Positions 26,457 through 36,206 of a stretch of 64,000 nt of DNA are shown piece by piece. The position numbers were made by a program, and so were the translations under genes. Source of the stretch: Sinorhizobium sojae CCBAU 05684 (GTDB lineage Bacteria; Pseudomonadota; Alphaproteobacteria; Rhizobiales; Rhizobiaceae); contig NZ_CP023067.1 of NCBI RefSeq assembly GCF_002288525.1, positions 2,676,501 through 2,740,500 of the forward strand. Direction: 5' to 3'. Positions within the stretch are counted from its first letter, which is position 1. Every line of letters begins with the position of its first letter. The notes beneath the pieces are model-generated. The model was not told the origin of the DNA. It searched no databases and worked only from the letters and a program-made list of their open reading frames with translations.

Positions 26457-27029
26457 TCAAAAATGCCGGAAGCCGCTTTCCGTGAGCACAGCGTCCAGCG
26501 CCACGTCGTGCGGTTCAGACGGCACTGATGCCACTTCCTGGCAGTCGAATGCAATGCCGATCAGCCGCGGCATGTGACCTTTGCTGCGCAAACGATCGAT
26601 CGCCCGGTCGTAATACCCGGCGCCGTAGCCGATACGATGGCCGGTCGCGTCAAAGGCAGAAAGCGGCACCAGCATGATGTCCGGATCGATTTCCGGCGCA
26701 TCCGGCCCAGGCCCGGCCGTACCAAACCCGGTTTCGACCACCGCGATACCGTCGACGAGCTCACGGAAGACAATCGTGTTCTTGTCTAGAATGACCGGCA
26801 GGCAGAGACGGGCACCGCGGTCCCTGAGTCGCACCATCAACGGCCGGATGTCCGCCTCCGAACGGATCGGCCAGAAACCCGAAACGATATGGCCGGGGTC
26901 GAGCGCGATGACATCGGCGGCGTGATCGGCCATCGCGAGGCTCGCTTCGATGCGAACCTCCGCCGGCATGGCGTCACGCAGGGCGAGACACTCCTTCCTC
27001 AACGCGGCCTTCAAGTCCTTTGGCGACAT
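26457..27029 (-). CDS. fau: 5-formyltetrahydrofolate cyclo-ligase
   Basis: Converts 5-formyl-THF to 5,10-methenyl-THF with ATP, recycling the storage folate. 190 aa from the ATG at 27029 (the preceding TTG at 27032 only adds one residue). The C-terminal GYGAGYYDRAIDRL signature is present, as is the basic N-terminal KAALRKECLALR. In many proteobacteria fau follows zapA and 6S RNA; here it is on the same strand but 1.6 kb from 6S RNA because a LysR gene and a gene-free stretch intervene. Confidence 0.93.
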   Translation of the reverse strand: MSPKDLKAALRKECLALRDAMPAEVRIEASLAMADHAADVIALDPGHIVSGFWPIRSEADIRPLMVRLRDRGARLCLPVILDKNTIVFRELVDGIAVVETGFGTAGPGPDAPEIDPDIMLVPLSAFDATGHRIGYGAGYYDRAIDRLRSKGHMPRLIGIAFDCQEVASVPSEPHDVALDAVLTESGFRHF

Positions 27030-27708
27030 CAAGCGCCCCCTTCATGGCAATGTCCGGTCCTGCAACCGAGTAGCGAAAGCCGCCCCGGGGCTGGAACCAT
27101 GTCGCCGTCGCTTTTGCAACATTTCGCGACAAAGCTCCACCCCTTCCCGTCTCGACACAGCCTTGCCGTCGCGTTGGGAATCTGCGGCCATGGGACTTTG
27201 CGGGATGCGCCAGAGTTGCGAATGACTGGCGGCTTCACGCCGTTGGTGACAACGGCATGACGGAGCGAGACCGATATTTCGCTTTTCGCTCGAACGGTCG
27301 ACCGGGCGCTTCAGGATGTGATGCGAAGCTCAAGTCGCGCAATCTGGCGGAAGCCGTGTGCCGGGCCGTCCGGCTCGGTCATAGCATCCAGTAGACCTGA
27401 GGAAGCGGCCGGCGGTCGCAGCCGGCCGCATGAAATGCGTCGGCGACACCGGCGTCCGCGATGAGGCGAGAGTCTCGCCGTTGGAGAAGGAGAGTCCATT
27501 CGGCCCGAACCGCGAGCCGGAGGCGCCAATGGGAAAGCGCGCCCGTGAGGCGTGACGAACGGCGGACACTGCGAAATGACGGGGCAACCAGGACACCCAT
27601 GGCGATCGCCTCTCGATGATTGCGACGCCCTCATTCTCCGCTCCGCGTTGACATGCGACAAACGAATTGCGAGCATGGCTGCCATCAATTTTTCTAATGG
27701 TAGTTCGG
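27030..27708. other. 679-base stretch without a supportable gene
   Basis: Several short frames are open on both strands (for example 27311-27688 and 27379-27600, minus) but none shows a recognisable family, a good ribosome-binding site or a protein-like composition; they are Arg/Ser-rich like shadow frames in GC-rich DNA. The region should hold the fau and LysR promoters and may be a remnant of decayed sequence. Confidence 0.5.
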
Positions 27709-28617
27709 ATGTCCATCCCTCTCGACAGCGACCTGCTCAGGACCTTTCTGGCGGTCGCCGACGCCGGCAATCTCACGCGGGCTGCCAACACGGTGCGGCG
27801 CACGCAATCGGCCGTCAGCATGCAGGTCAAGAAGCTGGAGGAACTGATCGGCCTGCCGCTGTTCGAGCGCCATTCCCGCGGCGTCGCGCTGTCGGCACAC
27901 GGCCGGCGCCTCGTCGACAACGCGCGGCGTATCGTCGCTCTCCTCGACGACACGGCGGCGGCGATGCGGCAACCGGCCCTCGGCGGCTCGGTCCGGATCG
28001 GGGTATCGGAGGAATATATCAACTCCACGCTGCCGCGGGCGCTCGGCGCCTTTGCAGCCATCCACCCCGACGTCGAGATAACCGTGCACCAGGGAACCTC
28101 GATGTCCAATCTTGCGGCGCTCGAAGCCGGCGAAATCGACATTGCCGTCGTGTTCGAGCCGGGCGGGAAAAGCCGGAACGAAGTGCTCATGATCGATCCG
28201 ACAGTCTGGGTGACCTCCAGCCAGCATGCAATCCATGAACGCCGACCGCTGCCGATCGCCACCTATACCTACGTCGAAGGCGGGTGGTGCGACGATCTTG
28301 CCATGCGGAACCTGAAACAGCACGAGGTCGAAAGCCGCATCGCCTTCGTGAGCCGCACGACCAGCGGCCTGATCGCGGCCGTCCTTTCGGGACTGGCCAT
28401 AGCACCGCTGTCGCGCAGCGTCATTCCGCCCGGTTGCCGAGAACTCACGGAAACTGACGGTTTCGGCATCATCGACCTGTCCAAGGTCGTGCTTCGGACA
28501 AAGGCGGACAAGCGGTCGCAGGCGGTCGACGCGATGGCAGACGCCCTCCGCCGCGCCTTTCGGGGGCCGAACGAAACCGAAAGAGAAGGAGTGCGATCCA
28601 CGACGACCGATGGATAG
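27709..28617 (+). CDS. LysR family transcriptional regulator
   Basis: 302 aa from the ATG at 27709 (MSIPLDSDLLRTFL). The N-terminal winged helix-turn-helix is clear (VADAGNLTRAANTVRRTQSA, then MQVKKLEELIGLPLFER), followed by a periplasmic-binding-protein-like effector domain. Unlike most LysR genes it has no close divergent target: fau is 680 bases away and the plus-strand gene stops beside 6S RNA. It seems to have been inserted between fau and 6S RNA. Target unknown. Confidence 0.9.
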   Translation: MSIPLDSDLLRTFLAVADAGNLTRAANTVRRTQSAVSMQVKKLEELIGLPLFERHSRGVALSAHGRRLVDNARRIVALLDDTAAAMRQPALGGSVRIGVSEEYINSTLPRALGAFAAIHPDVEITVHQGTSMSNLAALEAGEIDIAVVFEPGGKSRNEVLMIDPTVWVTSSQHAIHERRPLPIATYTYVEGGWCDDLAMRNLKQHEVESRIAFVSRTTSGLIAAVLSGLAIAPLSRSVIPPGCRELTETDGFGIIDLSKVVLRTKADKRSQAVDAMADALRRAFRGPNETEREGVRSTTTDG

Positions 28618-28644
28618 TTTACGATCCCGGGTACCTACTAGGTA

Positions 28645-28803
28645 GGTGGGCACCGTGTGTCCGGACCCACGAGTCCGGCCAGGGACAGTTCCCTTGAGAT
28701 CGTGTATGGCCCCGGGGATTGTGGTTCCTGTCGGGAAGCGCAGACCGCCCGGCAGATATAGAACGTCTTCGCTGCTTTCGCCAGAGCGGGATGTGCGAAT
28801 GCC
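28645..28803 (-). ncRNA. ssrS: 6S RNA (SsrS, alphaproteobacterial type)
   Basis: The minus strand downstream of zapA has no gene but carries a block with the features of alphaproteobacterial 6S RNA: a G/C-rich closing stem, a central unpaired region around CACAATCCCCGGGG, a GATCTCAAGG segment, and the 3' hallmark GGTGCCCACCTAC. Position right after zapA is the classic site of ssrS. 6S RNA binds the sigma-70 RNA polymerase holoenzyme and mimics an open promoter in stationary phase. Ends are estimated to within about 10 bases. Confidence 0.78.
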
Positions 28804-28848
28804 ACCGAATTTGATTCAGAAATCAAGCTAGCGGATGGCGCCGGCGCC

Positions 28849-29223
28849 TCAGTTCGCGGGCGACGGGCGGCCGTTGAGCCTGGCCACGACAGCGTGGATC
28901 TGCGCCGTCACCTCGCCGAGAGCCGCTGCGACCGCTTCCTCGCTGCGCATCTGGTCGGAAACCTCCGTCTCGCGGCTCGTCTTGAGGCTCTCGACCTCGG
29001 CCTCGAGGATCTTCAGCCGGCGATCGACCTCGCTCAGTTCGTCCATCACCATGATGCCGGCCATGACGGTCAGCCTGAGATCGCCGATCTCGCCGAACTG
29101 CCCCCGAAGATGACCGACATAACGGTCGAACCTGGTGGCGAGTTCGCTCAAATGGTCTTCCTGCCCCTCTTCGCAGGCCATTCGATAAGCCTTGCCGTCG
29201 ATCGTTACCGTCACCTGTGCCAT
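28849..29223 (-). CDS. zapA: Cell division protein ZapA
   Basis: FtsZ-ring-associated protein, 124 aa. The N-terminal ZapA domain begins AQVTVTIDGKAYRMACEEGQ and contains the LSELATRFDRYV helix and LRLTVMAGIMVMDEL. A C-terminal coiled coil gives the dimer/tetramer. The start at 29223 is 12 bases after the DUF4164 gene. Upstream of 6S RNA on the same strand, as in many proteobacteria. Confidence 0.93.
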   Translation of the reverse strand: MAQVTVTIDGKAYRMACEEGQEDHLSELATRFDRYVGHLRGQFGEIGDLRLTVMAGIMVMDELSEVDRRLKILEAEVESLKTSRETEVSDQMRSEEAVAAALGEVTAQIHAVVARLNGRPSPAN

Positions 29224-29235
29224 GCTTCAAGAACC

Positions 29236-29505
29236 TCAGCGATCCAGGACTGCCCGAATGGTCTCCATTGCCGTCACCAGCCGGCGGGAAACCTCGCGAT
29301 TGACCTCTTCCAGGCGGTTCGCCCGGAATTGCGACTGGTCGAGCTCCTGTGCCAGCCGCGACCGGTCCGTATTGACGCGCCGCACTTCGTCCTCGAACTC
29401 GCTTACGTCCCTTTCCTTGTCAAAACGGCCGTCCAGCGCGATCTCAAGGGATTGGACCGCGTTCTGCAACTCCTCGATCGCTGCCTTGACCGTCTTTGCC
29501 GGCAT
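29236..29505 (-). CDS. DUF4164 coiled-coil protein
   Basis: 89 aa, almost wholly predicted coiled coil (heptad-like pattern from AAIEELQNAVQSLEIAL through the QELDQSQFRANRLEEVN stretch). DUF4164 proteins occur next to zapA in rhizobia, which suggests a role in division or ZapA oligomer control, but no function is established. It is the upstream partner of zapA, 12 bases apart, and divergent from tkt over a 424-base gap. Confidence 0.85.
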   Translation of the reverse strand: MPAKTVKAAIEELQNAVQSLEIALDGRFDKERDVSEFEDEVRRVNTDRSRLAQELDQSQFRANRLEEVNREVSRRLVTAMETIRAVLDR

Positions 29506-29828
29506 CCTTCCGAAACCTCACGCGCGCGGGAAGGGAGACTGCGGTCGGCCTCCTCATTGCCCTTAACTAGGTGGCAGAGCTCCGTAACTCCGTCGGAATA
29601 CGATCGGCGACCGGCCCTGCACTCCGAATCGCCGGCGCAACCGGCCGTATCGGAACATCCTTTTTAAACCCATTCCCCAACTATCAACAATGCCGGGTGG
29701 AACAATTGCTCGAGGCAAGCTGTGGATGGCTGAATCCGGCTCGTGAAGACACCGATGGCGACGGCGCGACGGGCTGCGGAATGGCGCGCGAAAGATCGCC
29801 GCCATTTGGTCGTGGAAGGCCTGTATTT

Positions 29829-29857
29829 ATTGACTCGCGCGGCGCACCTGCTATGTG
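29829..29857 (+). promoter_or_regulatory. Probable sigma-70 promoter of tkt
   Basis: ATTGAC (29829-29834) and CTATGT (29851-29856) resemble the rhizobial consensus CTTGAC-N17-CTATAT with a 16-base spacer, about 75 bases before the tkt start. The remainder of the 424-base DUF4164-tkt gap shows nothing else that I can identify. Confidence 0.4.
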
Positions 29858-29929
29858 TCGGGCCGCTTCTCATACGGTCTTTGGAGGATTGGAGACCGTC
29901 CCTGACCACCGAACCCAAACGGAACAGTC

Positions 29930-31912
29930 ATGATCTCTCGCGAAAAACACGACCGGATGGCGAATGCAATCCGTTTCCTCTCCATGGACGCCGTCGAGAA
30001 GGCAAATTCCGGCCACCCCGGTCTTCCCATGGGTGCCGCCGATATAGCAACGGTTCTCTTCACCCGCTATCTGAGCTTCGACCCGAAGCAGCCCCATTGG
30101 CCCAATCGCGATCGCTTCGTTCTGTCCGCCGGCCACGGTTCGATGCTTCTCTATTCGCTGCTCTACTTGACCGGCTACGAAGACATCACCATCGACGAGA
30201 TCAGGAATTTCCGCCAGCTCGGCTCGCGCACGGCCGGCCATCCGGAATATGGCCACGCGGCAGGCATCGAGACGACGACCGGTCCGCTCGGCCAGGGCAT
30301 TGCCAATTCCGTCGGCATGGCGATCGCCGAGCGCAAGCTCCGGGAGGAGTTCGGGGCCGAGCTGATGGAGCACTACACCTACGTCATCGCCGGCGACGGC
30401 TGCCTGATGGAAGGCATCAGCCAGGAGGCGATCGCGCTTGCCGGTCATTTGAAGCTCAACAAGCTGATCGTCTTCTGGGACGACAACAACATTTCGATCG
30501 ACGGCCCGATCTCGATCGCCGACTCGACTGACCAGCACGCCCGCTTCCGCGCCTGCAACTGGCACACGATCGCGGTCGACGGTCATGATCCGGACGCGAT
30601 CGCCGCCGCGATCGAGGAGGCTCAGAAGTCCGATAAGCCAACGATGATCGCCTGCAAGACCGTCATCGGCTTCGGTGCGCCGAACAAGGCCGGCACGCAC
30701 AAAGTGCACGGCTCGCCGCTCGGCGCCGAGGAAATCGCCGCGACTCGTAAGGCGCTCGGCTGGGAAGCCGAGGCCTTCACCGTTCCCTCCGACGTACTCG
30801 ACGCCTGGCGGCTTGCCGGCTTGCGCTCGACCAAGGCACGCAAGGAGTGGGAAGAGCGGCTGGAATCCGCCGAGACCGAGAAGAAGGCGCAGTTCATCCG
30901 CCGCTTCGCCGGCGACCTGGAAGGCAGCCTCGCTTCGGCGATCGGCTCCTATAAGCAGAAGCTCGCGGAGACCAAGCCGTCGCCGGCCACCCGCAAGGCC
31001 TCCGAGGATGCGCTCGAGGTCATCAACGGCGTGCTAGCCGAGACGGTCGGCGGCTCTGCCGACCTGACCGGCTCCAACAACACCAAGACGAGCCAGACCC
31101 ATTCGATCACCCCGGACAGCTTCGCCGGCCGCTATATCCATTATGGCGTGCGCGAGCACGGCATGGCCGCCGCCATGAACGGCATGGCGCTCCATGGCGG
31201 CCTCATCCCCTATTCCGGCGGCTTTCTGATCTTCTCCGACTATTGCCGCCCGTCGATCCGCCTTGCCGCGCTGATGGGTATTCGCGTCATCCATGTGCTG
31301 ACGCATGATTCCATCGGCCTTGGCGAAGACGGTCCGACGCATCAGCCTGTCGAGCACCTCGCCTCGCTGCGCGCGATCCCGAACCTCCTGGTGTTCCGCC
31401 CGGCCGATGCAACGGAGACCGCCGAATGCTGGCAGCTCGCGCTCGAAAGCCGCGCGCGCCCGTCTGCAATCGCGCTGACGCGCCAGAACCTGATGGCCGT
31501 GCGCACGGAATACGAAGAGGAAAATCTCTGCGCCCGCGGTGCCTATGACCTCATCACCGCCAGCGATGCCAAAGTGACGATCTTCGCCACCGGTTCGGAA
31601 GTCGAGATCGCGGTGAAGGCATGTCAGACCCTGACGGCCAAGGGCATTGCGACGCGCGTCGTTTCCGTTCCCTGCGTCGAGCTCTTTGCCGAGCAGAGCG
31701 AGGATTATCAGCAAGCGATCATCGGCAATTCCCCGGTCAAGATCGCGGTCGAAGCCGGTGTCCGCCAGGGCTGGGATCATCTGATCGGCAGCGACGGCAC
31801 CTTCATCGGCATGTCGACCTTCGGCGCTTCCGGCCCCTACAAGGACCTCTACAGGCATTTCGGCATCACGCCGGAAGCGGTGGTGGCTGCCGCCGAAGCC
31901 AAGTTGTCCTGA
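29930..31912 (+). CDS. tkt: Transketolase
   Basis: Thiamine-diphosphate enzyme of the pentose phosphate and Calvin-type pathways that transfers two-carbon units between sugar phosphates, 660 aa. The ThDP/Mg motif GDGCLMEG...NN is seen in [16 protein letters not shown] and DDNNISIDG. The substrate-binding [10 protein letters not shown] and the C-terminal domain GSEVEIAV are also present. It heads the cluster tkt-gap-(glycolipid-binding-like)-pgk-fba, tying pentose phosphate flow to lower glycolysis and gluconeogenesis. Confidence 0.96.
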   Translation: MISREKHDRMANAIRFLSMDAVEKANSGHPGLPMGAADIATVLFTRYLSFDPKQPHWPNRDRFVLSAGHGSMLLYSLLYLTGYEDITIDEIRNFRQLGSRTAGHPEYGHAAGIETTTGPLGQGIANSVGMAIAERKLREEFGAELMEHYTYVIAGDGCLMEGISQEAIALAGHLKLNKLIVFWDDNNISIDGPISIADSTDQHARFRACNWHTIAVDGHDPDAIAAAIEEAQKSDKPTMIACKTVIGFGAPNKAGTHKVHGSPLGAEEIAATRKALGWEAEAFTVPSDVLDAWRLAGLRSTKARKEWEERLESAETEKKAQFIRRFAGDLEGSLASAIGSYKQKLAETKPSPATRKASEDALEVINGVLAETVGGSADLTGSNNTKTSQTHSITPDSFAGRYIHYGVREHGMAAAMNGMALHGGLIPYSGGFLIFSDYCRPSIRLAALMGIRVIHVLTHDSIGLGEDGPTHQPVEHLASLRAIPNLLVFRPADATETAECWQLALESRARPSAIALTRQNLMAVRTEYEEENLCARGAYDLITASDAKVTIFATGSEVEIAVKACQTLTAKGIATRVVSVPCVELFAEQSEDYQQAIIGNSPVKIAVEAGVRQGWDHLIGSDGTFIGMSTFGASGPYKDLYRHFGITPEAVVAAAEAKLS

Positions 31913-31981
31913 TCAACCGGTGGGCGCGCTTACGGCGCCCTCTATATGTTTCAACGCCACCCTGACAGGGAGAGACCCGAC

Positions 31982-32992
31982 ATGACAGTGAAAGTCGCCA
32001 TCAATGGTTTCGGCCGCATCGGCCGCAACGTGCTTCGCGCCATCGTCGAATCCGGCCGCACGGATATCGAAGTCGTCGCCATCAACGACCTCGGCCCGGT
32101 CGAGACCAACGCCCACCTCCTGCGCTTTGACTCGATCCACGGCCGGTTCCCGGCCGATGTAAAGGTCGAAGGCGACGCTATCATCATCAACAACGGCAAG
32201 CCGATCAAGGTGACGGCGGTCCGCAACCCGGCCGAACTGCCGCACAAGGAACTCGGCGTCGACATCGCGATGGAATGCACCGGCATCTTCACCACCCGCG
32301 ATAAGGCCGCCGCCCATCTGGAAGCCGGCGCCAAGCGCGTCATCGTCTCGGCACCGGCCGACGGCGCCGACCTCACCGTCGTCTACGGCGTCAACCATGA
32401 CAAGCTGACGAAGGACCACCTCGTTATCTCCAACGCATCCTGCACGACCAACTGCCTGGCACCGGTCGCCAAGGTGCTGAACGACGCCATTGGCATCGAT
32501 CACGGCATGATGACGACGATTCACTCCTATACGAACGACCAGCCGTCGCTCGACCAGATGCACAAGGATCTCTACCGTGCCCGTGCCGCGGCACTGTCGA
32601 TGATCCCGACCTCTACCGGTGCCGCCAAGGCTGTCGGCCTCGTACTGCCGGAACTTAAAGGCAAGCTCGACGGCTTCGCCATGCGCGTACCGACCCCGAA
32701 TGTCTCGGTCGTCGACCTGAAGTTCGTCGCCAAGCGCGACACGACGAAGGAAGAGGTCAATGCCGCGATCAAGGCCGCGGCCGAAGGTCCGCTCAAGGGC
32801 GTTCTCGGTTATACGCTCGCCCCGAACGTCTCGATCGACTTCAACCACGACCCTCATTCCTCGGTCTTCCACATGGACCAGACCAAGGTCATGGAAGGCA
32901 ACTTCGTGTCGATCCTGACGTGGTACGACAACGAATGGGGCTTCTCGAACCGCATGTCCGACACGGCGGTCGCTCTCGGCAAGCTCCTCTAA
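31982..32992 (+). CDS. gap: Glyceraldehyde-3-phosphate dehydrogenase
   Basis: 336 aa from the ATG at 31982 with GGGAGAG upstream. NAD-binding [11 protein letters not shown] at the N-terminus and the active-site Cys154 in [12 protein letters not shown] are intact. Phosphate-binding residues lie in STGAAKAVG. Catalyses the reversible oxidative phosphorylation of glyceraldehyde-3-phosphate. It is 69 bases after tkt and 5 bases before the next gene, so co-transcribed. Confidence 0.97.
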   Translation: MTVKVAINGFGRIGRNVLRAIVESGRTDIEVVAINDLGPVETNAHLLRFDSIHGRFPADVKVEGDAIIINNGKPIKVTAVRNPAELPHKELGVDIAMECTGIFTTRDKAAAHLEAGAKRVIVSAPADGADLTVVYGVNHDKLTKDHLVISNASCTTNCLAPVAKVLNDAIGIDHGMMTTIHSYTNDQPSLDQMHKDLYRARAAALSMIPTSTGAAKAVGLVLPELKGKLDGFAMRVPTPNVSVVDLKFVAKRDTTKEEVNAAIKAAAEGPLKGVLGYTLAPNVSIDFNHDPHSSVFHMDQTKVMEGNFVSILTWYDNEWGFSNRMSDTAVALGKLL

Positions 32993-32997
32993 GTTCG

Positions 32998-33588
32998 ATG
33001 TTCCGGCCCCTTTCCTCAACGACGGTACGCTGGCGTCCGATCGAGGGGGCGGGGCTCGAACATCTGACGCTTAGACCTTTAAATGCATCTTTCGGCGCGG
33101 CAATCCGCGCCGAAAGCGTCATTATCGGCGAGCGCGACGGCGCGGCTTACGGGCTTCGCTACCGGATTGATTGCGATGCCGGCTGGCGCGTGACGGCATT
33201 GGCAGTCGAGACGACGGACGGGCGCAGCCTTCACCTGCTGTCCGAGGGCAGCGGCCACTGGCGAACGGCCGAGGGTGCCGCCCTCCCCCACCTCGACGGC
33301 TGCATCGACGTCGACCTTGCCGGCACGCCCTTCACTAACACCCTGCCGATCCGTCGGCTTGGGCTTGGCCGTTACCCGGGCGCGGTGAAACTCAAAATGC
33401 TTTACGTGCCGTTCGACAGTTTCGAGCCGACGGTCGACGTTCAGCGCTATACCTGCCTCGAGGACGGCAAGCTCTATCGCTTCGAGGAAGATGACGGCAG
33501 CTTCACCGCCGATCTGTCGGTCGATGAGGACGGCCTCGTCATCGACTATCCCACTCTTTTCCGAAGACTATCACCGGAGACCACCTGA
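32998..33588 (+). CDS. Putative glycolipid-binding family protein (DUF1089-like)
   Basis: 196 aa from the ATG at 32998. The sequence ([68 protein letters not shown]) matches the putative glycolipid-binding family of mostly soluble beta-rich proteins. No signal peptide is visible, so a cytoplasmic place is likely. It lies between gap and pgk and its stop codon overlaps the pgk start (TGATG), so it is translationally coupled to glycolytic genes. Biochemical role unknown; the placement argues for a sugar-phosphate or glycolipid link. Confidence 0.75.
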   Translation: MFRPLSSTTVRWRPIEGAGLEHLTLRPLNASFGAAIRAESVIIGERDGAAYGLRYRIDCDAGWRVTALAVETTDGRSLHLLSEGSGHWRTAEGAALPHLDGCIDVDLAGTPFTNTLPIRRLGLGRYPGAVKLKMLYVPFDSFEPTVDVQRYTCLEDGKLYRFEEDDGSFTADLSVDEDGLVIDYPTLFRRLSPETT

Positions 33589-34787
33589 TGACTTTCAAGA
33601 CACTCGACGATCTCACCGACATCGCCGGCAAGCGCGTGCTCGTGCGCGTTGACCTCAACGTGCCGGTCAAGGACGGTCAAGTGACCGACACTACGCGCAT
33701 TGAGCGCGTCGCGCCGACAATCCGCGAGCTCTCCGAAAAAGGTGCGAAGGTCATTCTGCTTGCCCATTTCGGCCGGCCGAAGGGCGAGCCCGTTGCCGAG
33801 ATGTCGCTGAAGGCGATCGCGCCCGCCGTCGAGGAAATCCTCGACCAGCGCGTCGCCTTCGCCGCCGACTGCATCGGCGACAAGGCAGCCAATGCGATCG
33901 CCGAAATGAACGACGGCGATGTTCTGCTCCTCGAGAACACCCGCTTCCACAAGGGCGAGGAAAAGAACGATCCAACCTTCGTCGCCGCCCTCGCCGCCAA
34001 TGGCGATCTCTATGTCAACGACGCCTTCTCCGCCGCCCATCGCGCCCATGCCTCTACCGAAGGCTTGGCAAACCATCTTCCCGCCTATGCCGGCCGCACC
34101 ATGCAGGCCGAACTCGAGGCGCTCGAAAAGGGGCTCGGCAATCCGAAGCGCCCGGTCGTAGCCATCGTCGGCGGCGCCAAGGTCTCCACCAAGATCGACC
34201 TCCTGCAGAACCTTGTGAAGAAGGTCGATGCACTGGTCATCGGCGGCGGCATGGCGAATACCTTTCTGGCAGCCCAGGGCATAAACGTCGGCAAGTCGCT
34301 CTGCGAGCACGATCTTGCCGAAACGGCAAAGGCGATCGTCGCTGCGGCATCCGCCGCCGGCTGCGCAATCGTCCTGCCGGAAGACGGTGTCGTCGCCCGC
34401 GAGTTCAAGGCGGGCGCCGACCACGAGATCGTCGACATCGCGGCTATCCCCGCCGATCAGATGATGCTCGACGTCGGACCAAAATCCGTCGCCGCTATCA
34501 ATGACTGGATTTCGCGCGCCGAGACACTCGTCTGGAACGGACCGCTCGGCGCCTTCGAGATCCCCCCCTTCGACAAGGCGACGGTCGCCGCAGCCAAGCA
34601 TGCCGCCTCGCGCACCCGACAGGGTTCGCTCGTATCCGTTGCCGGCGGCGGCGACACGGTCGCAGCCCTCAACCATGCCGAAGTCGCCGACGACTTCACC
34701 TATGTCTCGACCGCCGGCGGCGCCTTCCTTGAATGGATGGAAGGCAAGCCGCTGCCGGGCGTTGATATACTGCATCGACAAAAGTGA
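33588..34787 (+). CDS. pgk: Phosphoglycerate kinase
   Basis: 399-aa monomeric kinase that interconverts 1,3-bisphosphoglycerate and 3-phosphoglycerate with ADP/ATP. Substrate-binding [21 protein letters not shown] and the nucleotide-binding GGAKVSTKI and [10 protein letters not shown] motifs are all present. The ATG overlaps the preceding stop by one base (TGATG), with GGAG upstream. Last gene of the tkt-gap-pgk stretch, followed by an unusual hairpin with an A-tract. Confidence 0.97.
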   Translation: MTFKTLDDLTDIAGKRVLVRVDLNVPVKDGQVTDTTRIERVAPTIRELSEKGAKVILLAHFGRPKGEPVAEMSLKAIAPAVEEILDQRVAFAADCIGDKAANAIAEMNDGDVLLLENTRFHKGEEKNDPTFVAALAANGDLYVNDAFSAAHRAHASTEGLANHLPAYAGRTMQAELEALEKGLGNPKRPVVAIVGGAKVSTKIDLLQNLVKKVDALVIGGGMANTFLAAQGINVGKSLCEHDLAETAKAIVAAASAAGCAIVLPEDGVVAREFKAGADHEIVDIAAIPADQMMLDVGPKSVAAINDWISRAETLVWNGPLGAFEIPPFDKATVAAAKHAASRTRQGSLVSVAGGGDTVAALNHAEVADDFTYVSTAGGAFLEWMEGKPLPGVDILHRQK

Positions 34788-34795
34788 CAGCAACC

Positions 34796-34828
34796 GTTCC
34801 GACCCGGGTACGAAGCTCGGGTCGGAAC
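34796..34828 (+). other. Stem-loop downstream of pgk with a 3' A-tract
   Basis: GTTCCGACCCG (34796-34806) pairs with CGGGTCGGAAC (34818-34828) over 11 bases with an 11-base loop. It is followed by a run of A rather than T, so on the plus strand it is not a classical terminator. It may protect the pgk mRNA 3' end. Confidence 0.55.
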
Positions 34829-34846
34829 AAAAAATTCCAATACTTC

Positions 34847-34873
34847 AAACGATTAAAATTATTTAAATCGTTT
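34847..34873. promoter_or_regulatory. 27-base AT-rich palindrome upstream of fba
   Basis: AAACGATT (34847-34854) and AATCGTTT (34866-34873) are perfect inverted repeats around an AT-rich centre; only the centre and one symmetric pair deviate from full symmetry. It contains two CGATTaAAA-type half-operators of the LacI/GalR style. Located 136 bases before the fba start, it is probably an operator. Confidence 0.55.
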
Positions 34874-35008
34874 TATCCCGTTTTACTGCCATTTTCCCGC
34901 ACAGTATCTTCTGTTAACGCGCCGTCGTTCGGCAGCGCGGAACCGTCTTCGCGCGCCGAGACCATTTGCTGCTCCGCCGATGATCGGCGCTGTGTGTAGG
35001 AGAACAAG

Positions 35009-36034
35009 ATGAGCGAAAGACTGGAAGATATTGCGGTTGCCATGGTTGCCAACGGCCGGGGCCTGCTTGCAGCCGACGAGTCGACCGGGACGATCAAGAA
35101 GCGCTTCGACGGCATCGGACTGGAATCCACCGAGGCCTCGCGCCGCGACTATCGTGAAATGCTGCTGCGATCCGACGAAGCAATGCGCAACTATATCTCC
35201 GGCGTCATCCTCTACGAGGAAACTCTGTTCCAGAAAGCAGCCGACGGCACGCCGCTCGTGGAGGTCATCAAAAACGCCGGCTCGATCCCGGGCATCAAGG
35301 TCGACACCGGCGCCAAGCCGATGCCCTATTTCCCCAACGAAACGATCACCGAGGGCCTGGATGGCCTCGCCGGCCGGCTTGCCAAATATTACGAAGCCGG
35401 CGCCCGCTTCGCAAAGTGGCGCGGCGTCATCGCCATTTCCGAGGCGCTTCCGACCTGGGGTGCTGTCAAGGCCAACGCGCATGCGCTCGCCCGTTATGCC
35501 GCACTCTGCCAGGAAGCGAGGATCGTGCCGATCGTCGAGCCGGAAGTGCTGATGGACGGCGCCCCCGGCGACCATTCGATCGAGCGCTCGGAAGACGTAT
35601 CCGAATGGGTACTTCGCACCGTTTTTAAGGAACTCGCCGACGCACGGGTCCAGCTCGAGGGCATGATCCTGAAGCCGAGCATGGTGATCGACGGCAAGAA
35701 GGCGCGCAAGGCTTCGGTCGAGGAAGTCGCCGAACGCACGATCAAGGTACTGAAGCGCACGGTGCCCGCCGCCGTCCCCGGCATCGCCTTCCTCTCCGGC
35801 GGCCAGTCGACGGAAGAGGCAACCGCCCATCTCTCCGCCATGAACACGGCGCACGACCTGCCCTGGAAACTGACCTTCTCCTACGGCCGTGCCCTGCAGC
35901 AGGAGGCGCTCAACGCCTGGACCGGAAAGGCAGAAAACGTTGCCGCCGGCCAGCGCGCCTTTATCCATCGCGCCAAGATGTGCAGCCTCGCCGCCAAGGG
36001 CAGTTGGAAGAAAGACCTCGAAAAGGCTGCTTGA
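35009..36034 (+). CDS. fba: Class I fructose-bisphosphate aldolase
   Basis: 341-aa Schiff-base (class I) aldolase that cleaves or forms fructose-1,6-bisphosphate. Lys222 in the EGMILKPSM motif is the Schiff-base residue, and the N-terminal LLAADESTGTIKKRF and late FLSGGQSTEEAT signatures fit. ATG 35009 has GGAG six bases upstream. A separate promoter region with a strong AT-rich operator-like palindrome lies between pgk and fba, and a rho-independent terminator follows, so fba is probably its own transcription unit. Confidence 0.96.
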   Translation: MSERLEDIAVAMVANGRGLLAADESTGTIKKRFDGIGLESTEASRRDYREMLLRSDEAMRNYISGVILYEETLFQKAADGTPLVEVIKNAGSIPGIKVDTGAKPMPYFPNETITEGLDGLAGRLAKYYEAGARFAKWRGVIAISEALPTWGAVKANAHALARYAALCQEARIVPIVEPEVLMDGAPGDHSIERSEDVSEWVLRTVFKELADARVQLEGMILKPSMVIDGKKARKASVEEVAERTIKVLKRTVPAAVPGIAFLSGGQSTEEATAHLSAMNTAHDLPWKLTFSYGRALQQEALNAWTGKAENVAAGQRAFIHRAKMCSLAAKGSWKKDLEKAA

Positions 36035-36067
36035 TCGGCACCTTACTTAGCGGGGAGAGAGGAAAAG

Positions 36068-36097
36068 GCCTGGCGACAGCGATGTCGCCGGGCTTTT
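36068..36097 (+). terminator. Rho-independent terminator of fba
   Basis: GCCTGGCGAC (36068-36077) pairs with GTCGCCGGGC (36084-36093) with a six-base loop and a following TTTT, 34 bases beyond the fba stop. Confidence 0.85.
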
Positions 36098-36206
36098 CTG
36101 TGAACAAAATGTGCTCACAGAAATTGTCCGGGTGACAACTCCGCTGTTTCGCCGGGCATGGCCGGAATCTACATCTCGATCATCGCCGACCGAATCCGGG
36201 GACTCC

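Noticed and set aside
25017-26528. 503-codon plus-strand frame
   Set aside because: Opposite the MBL-fold and YmdB-type genes and without family features.
27330-28262. 310-codon minus-strand frame opposite the LysR gene
   Set aside because: Antisense to a clear LysR helix-turn-helix protein; Ser/Arg-rich shadow composition.
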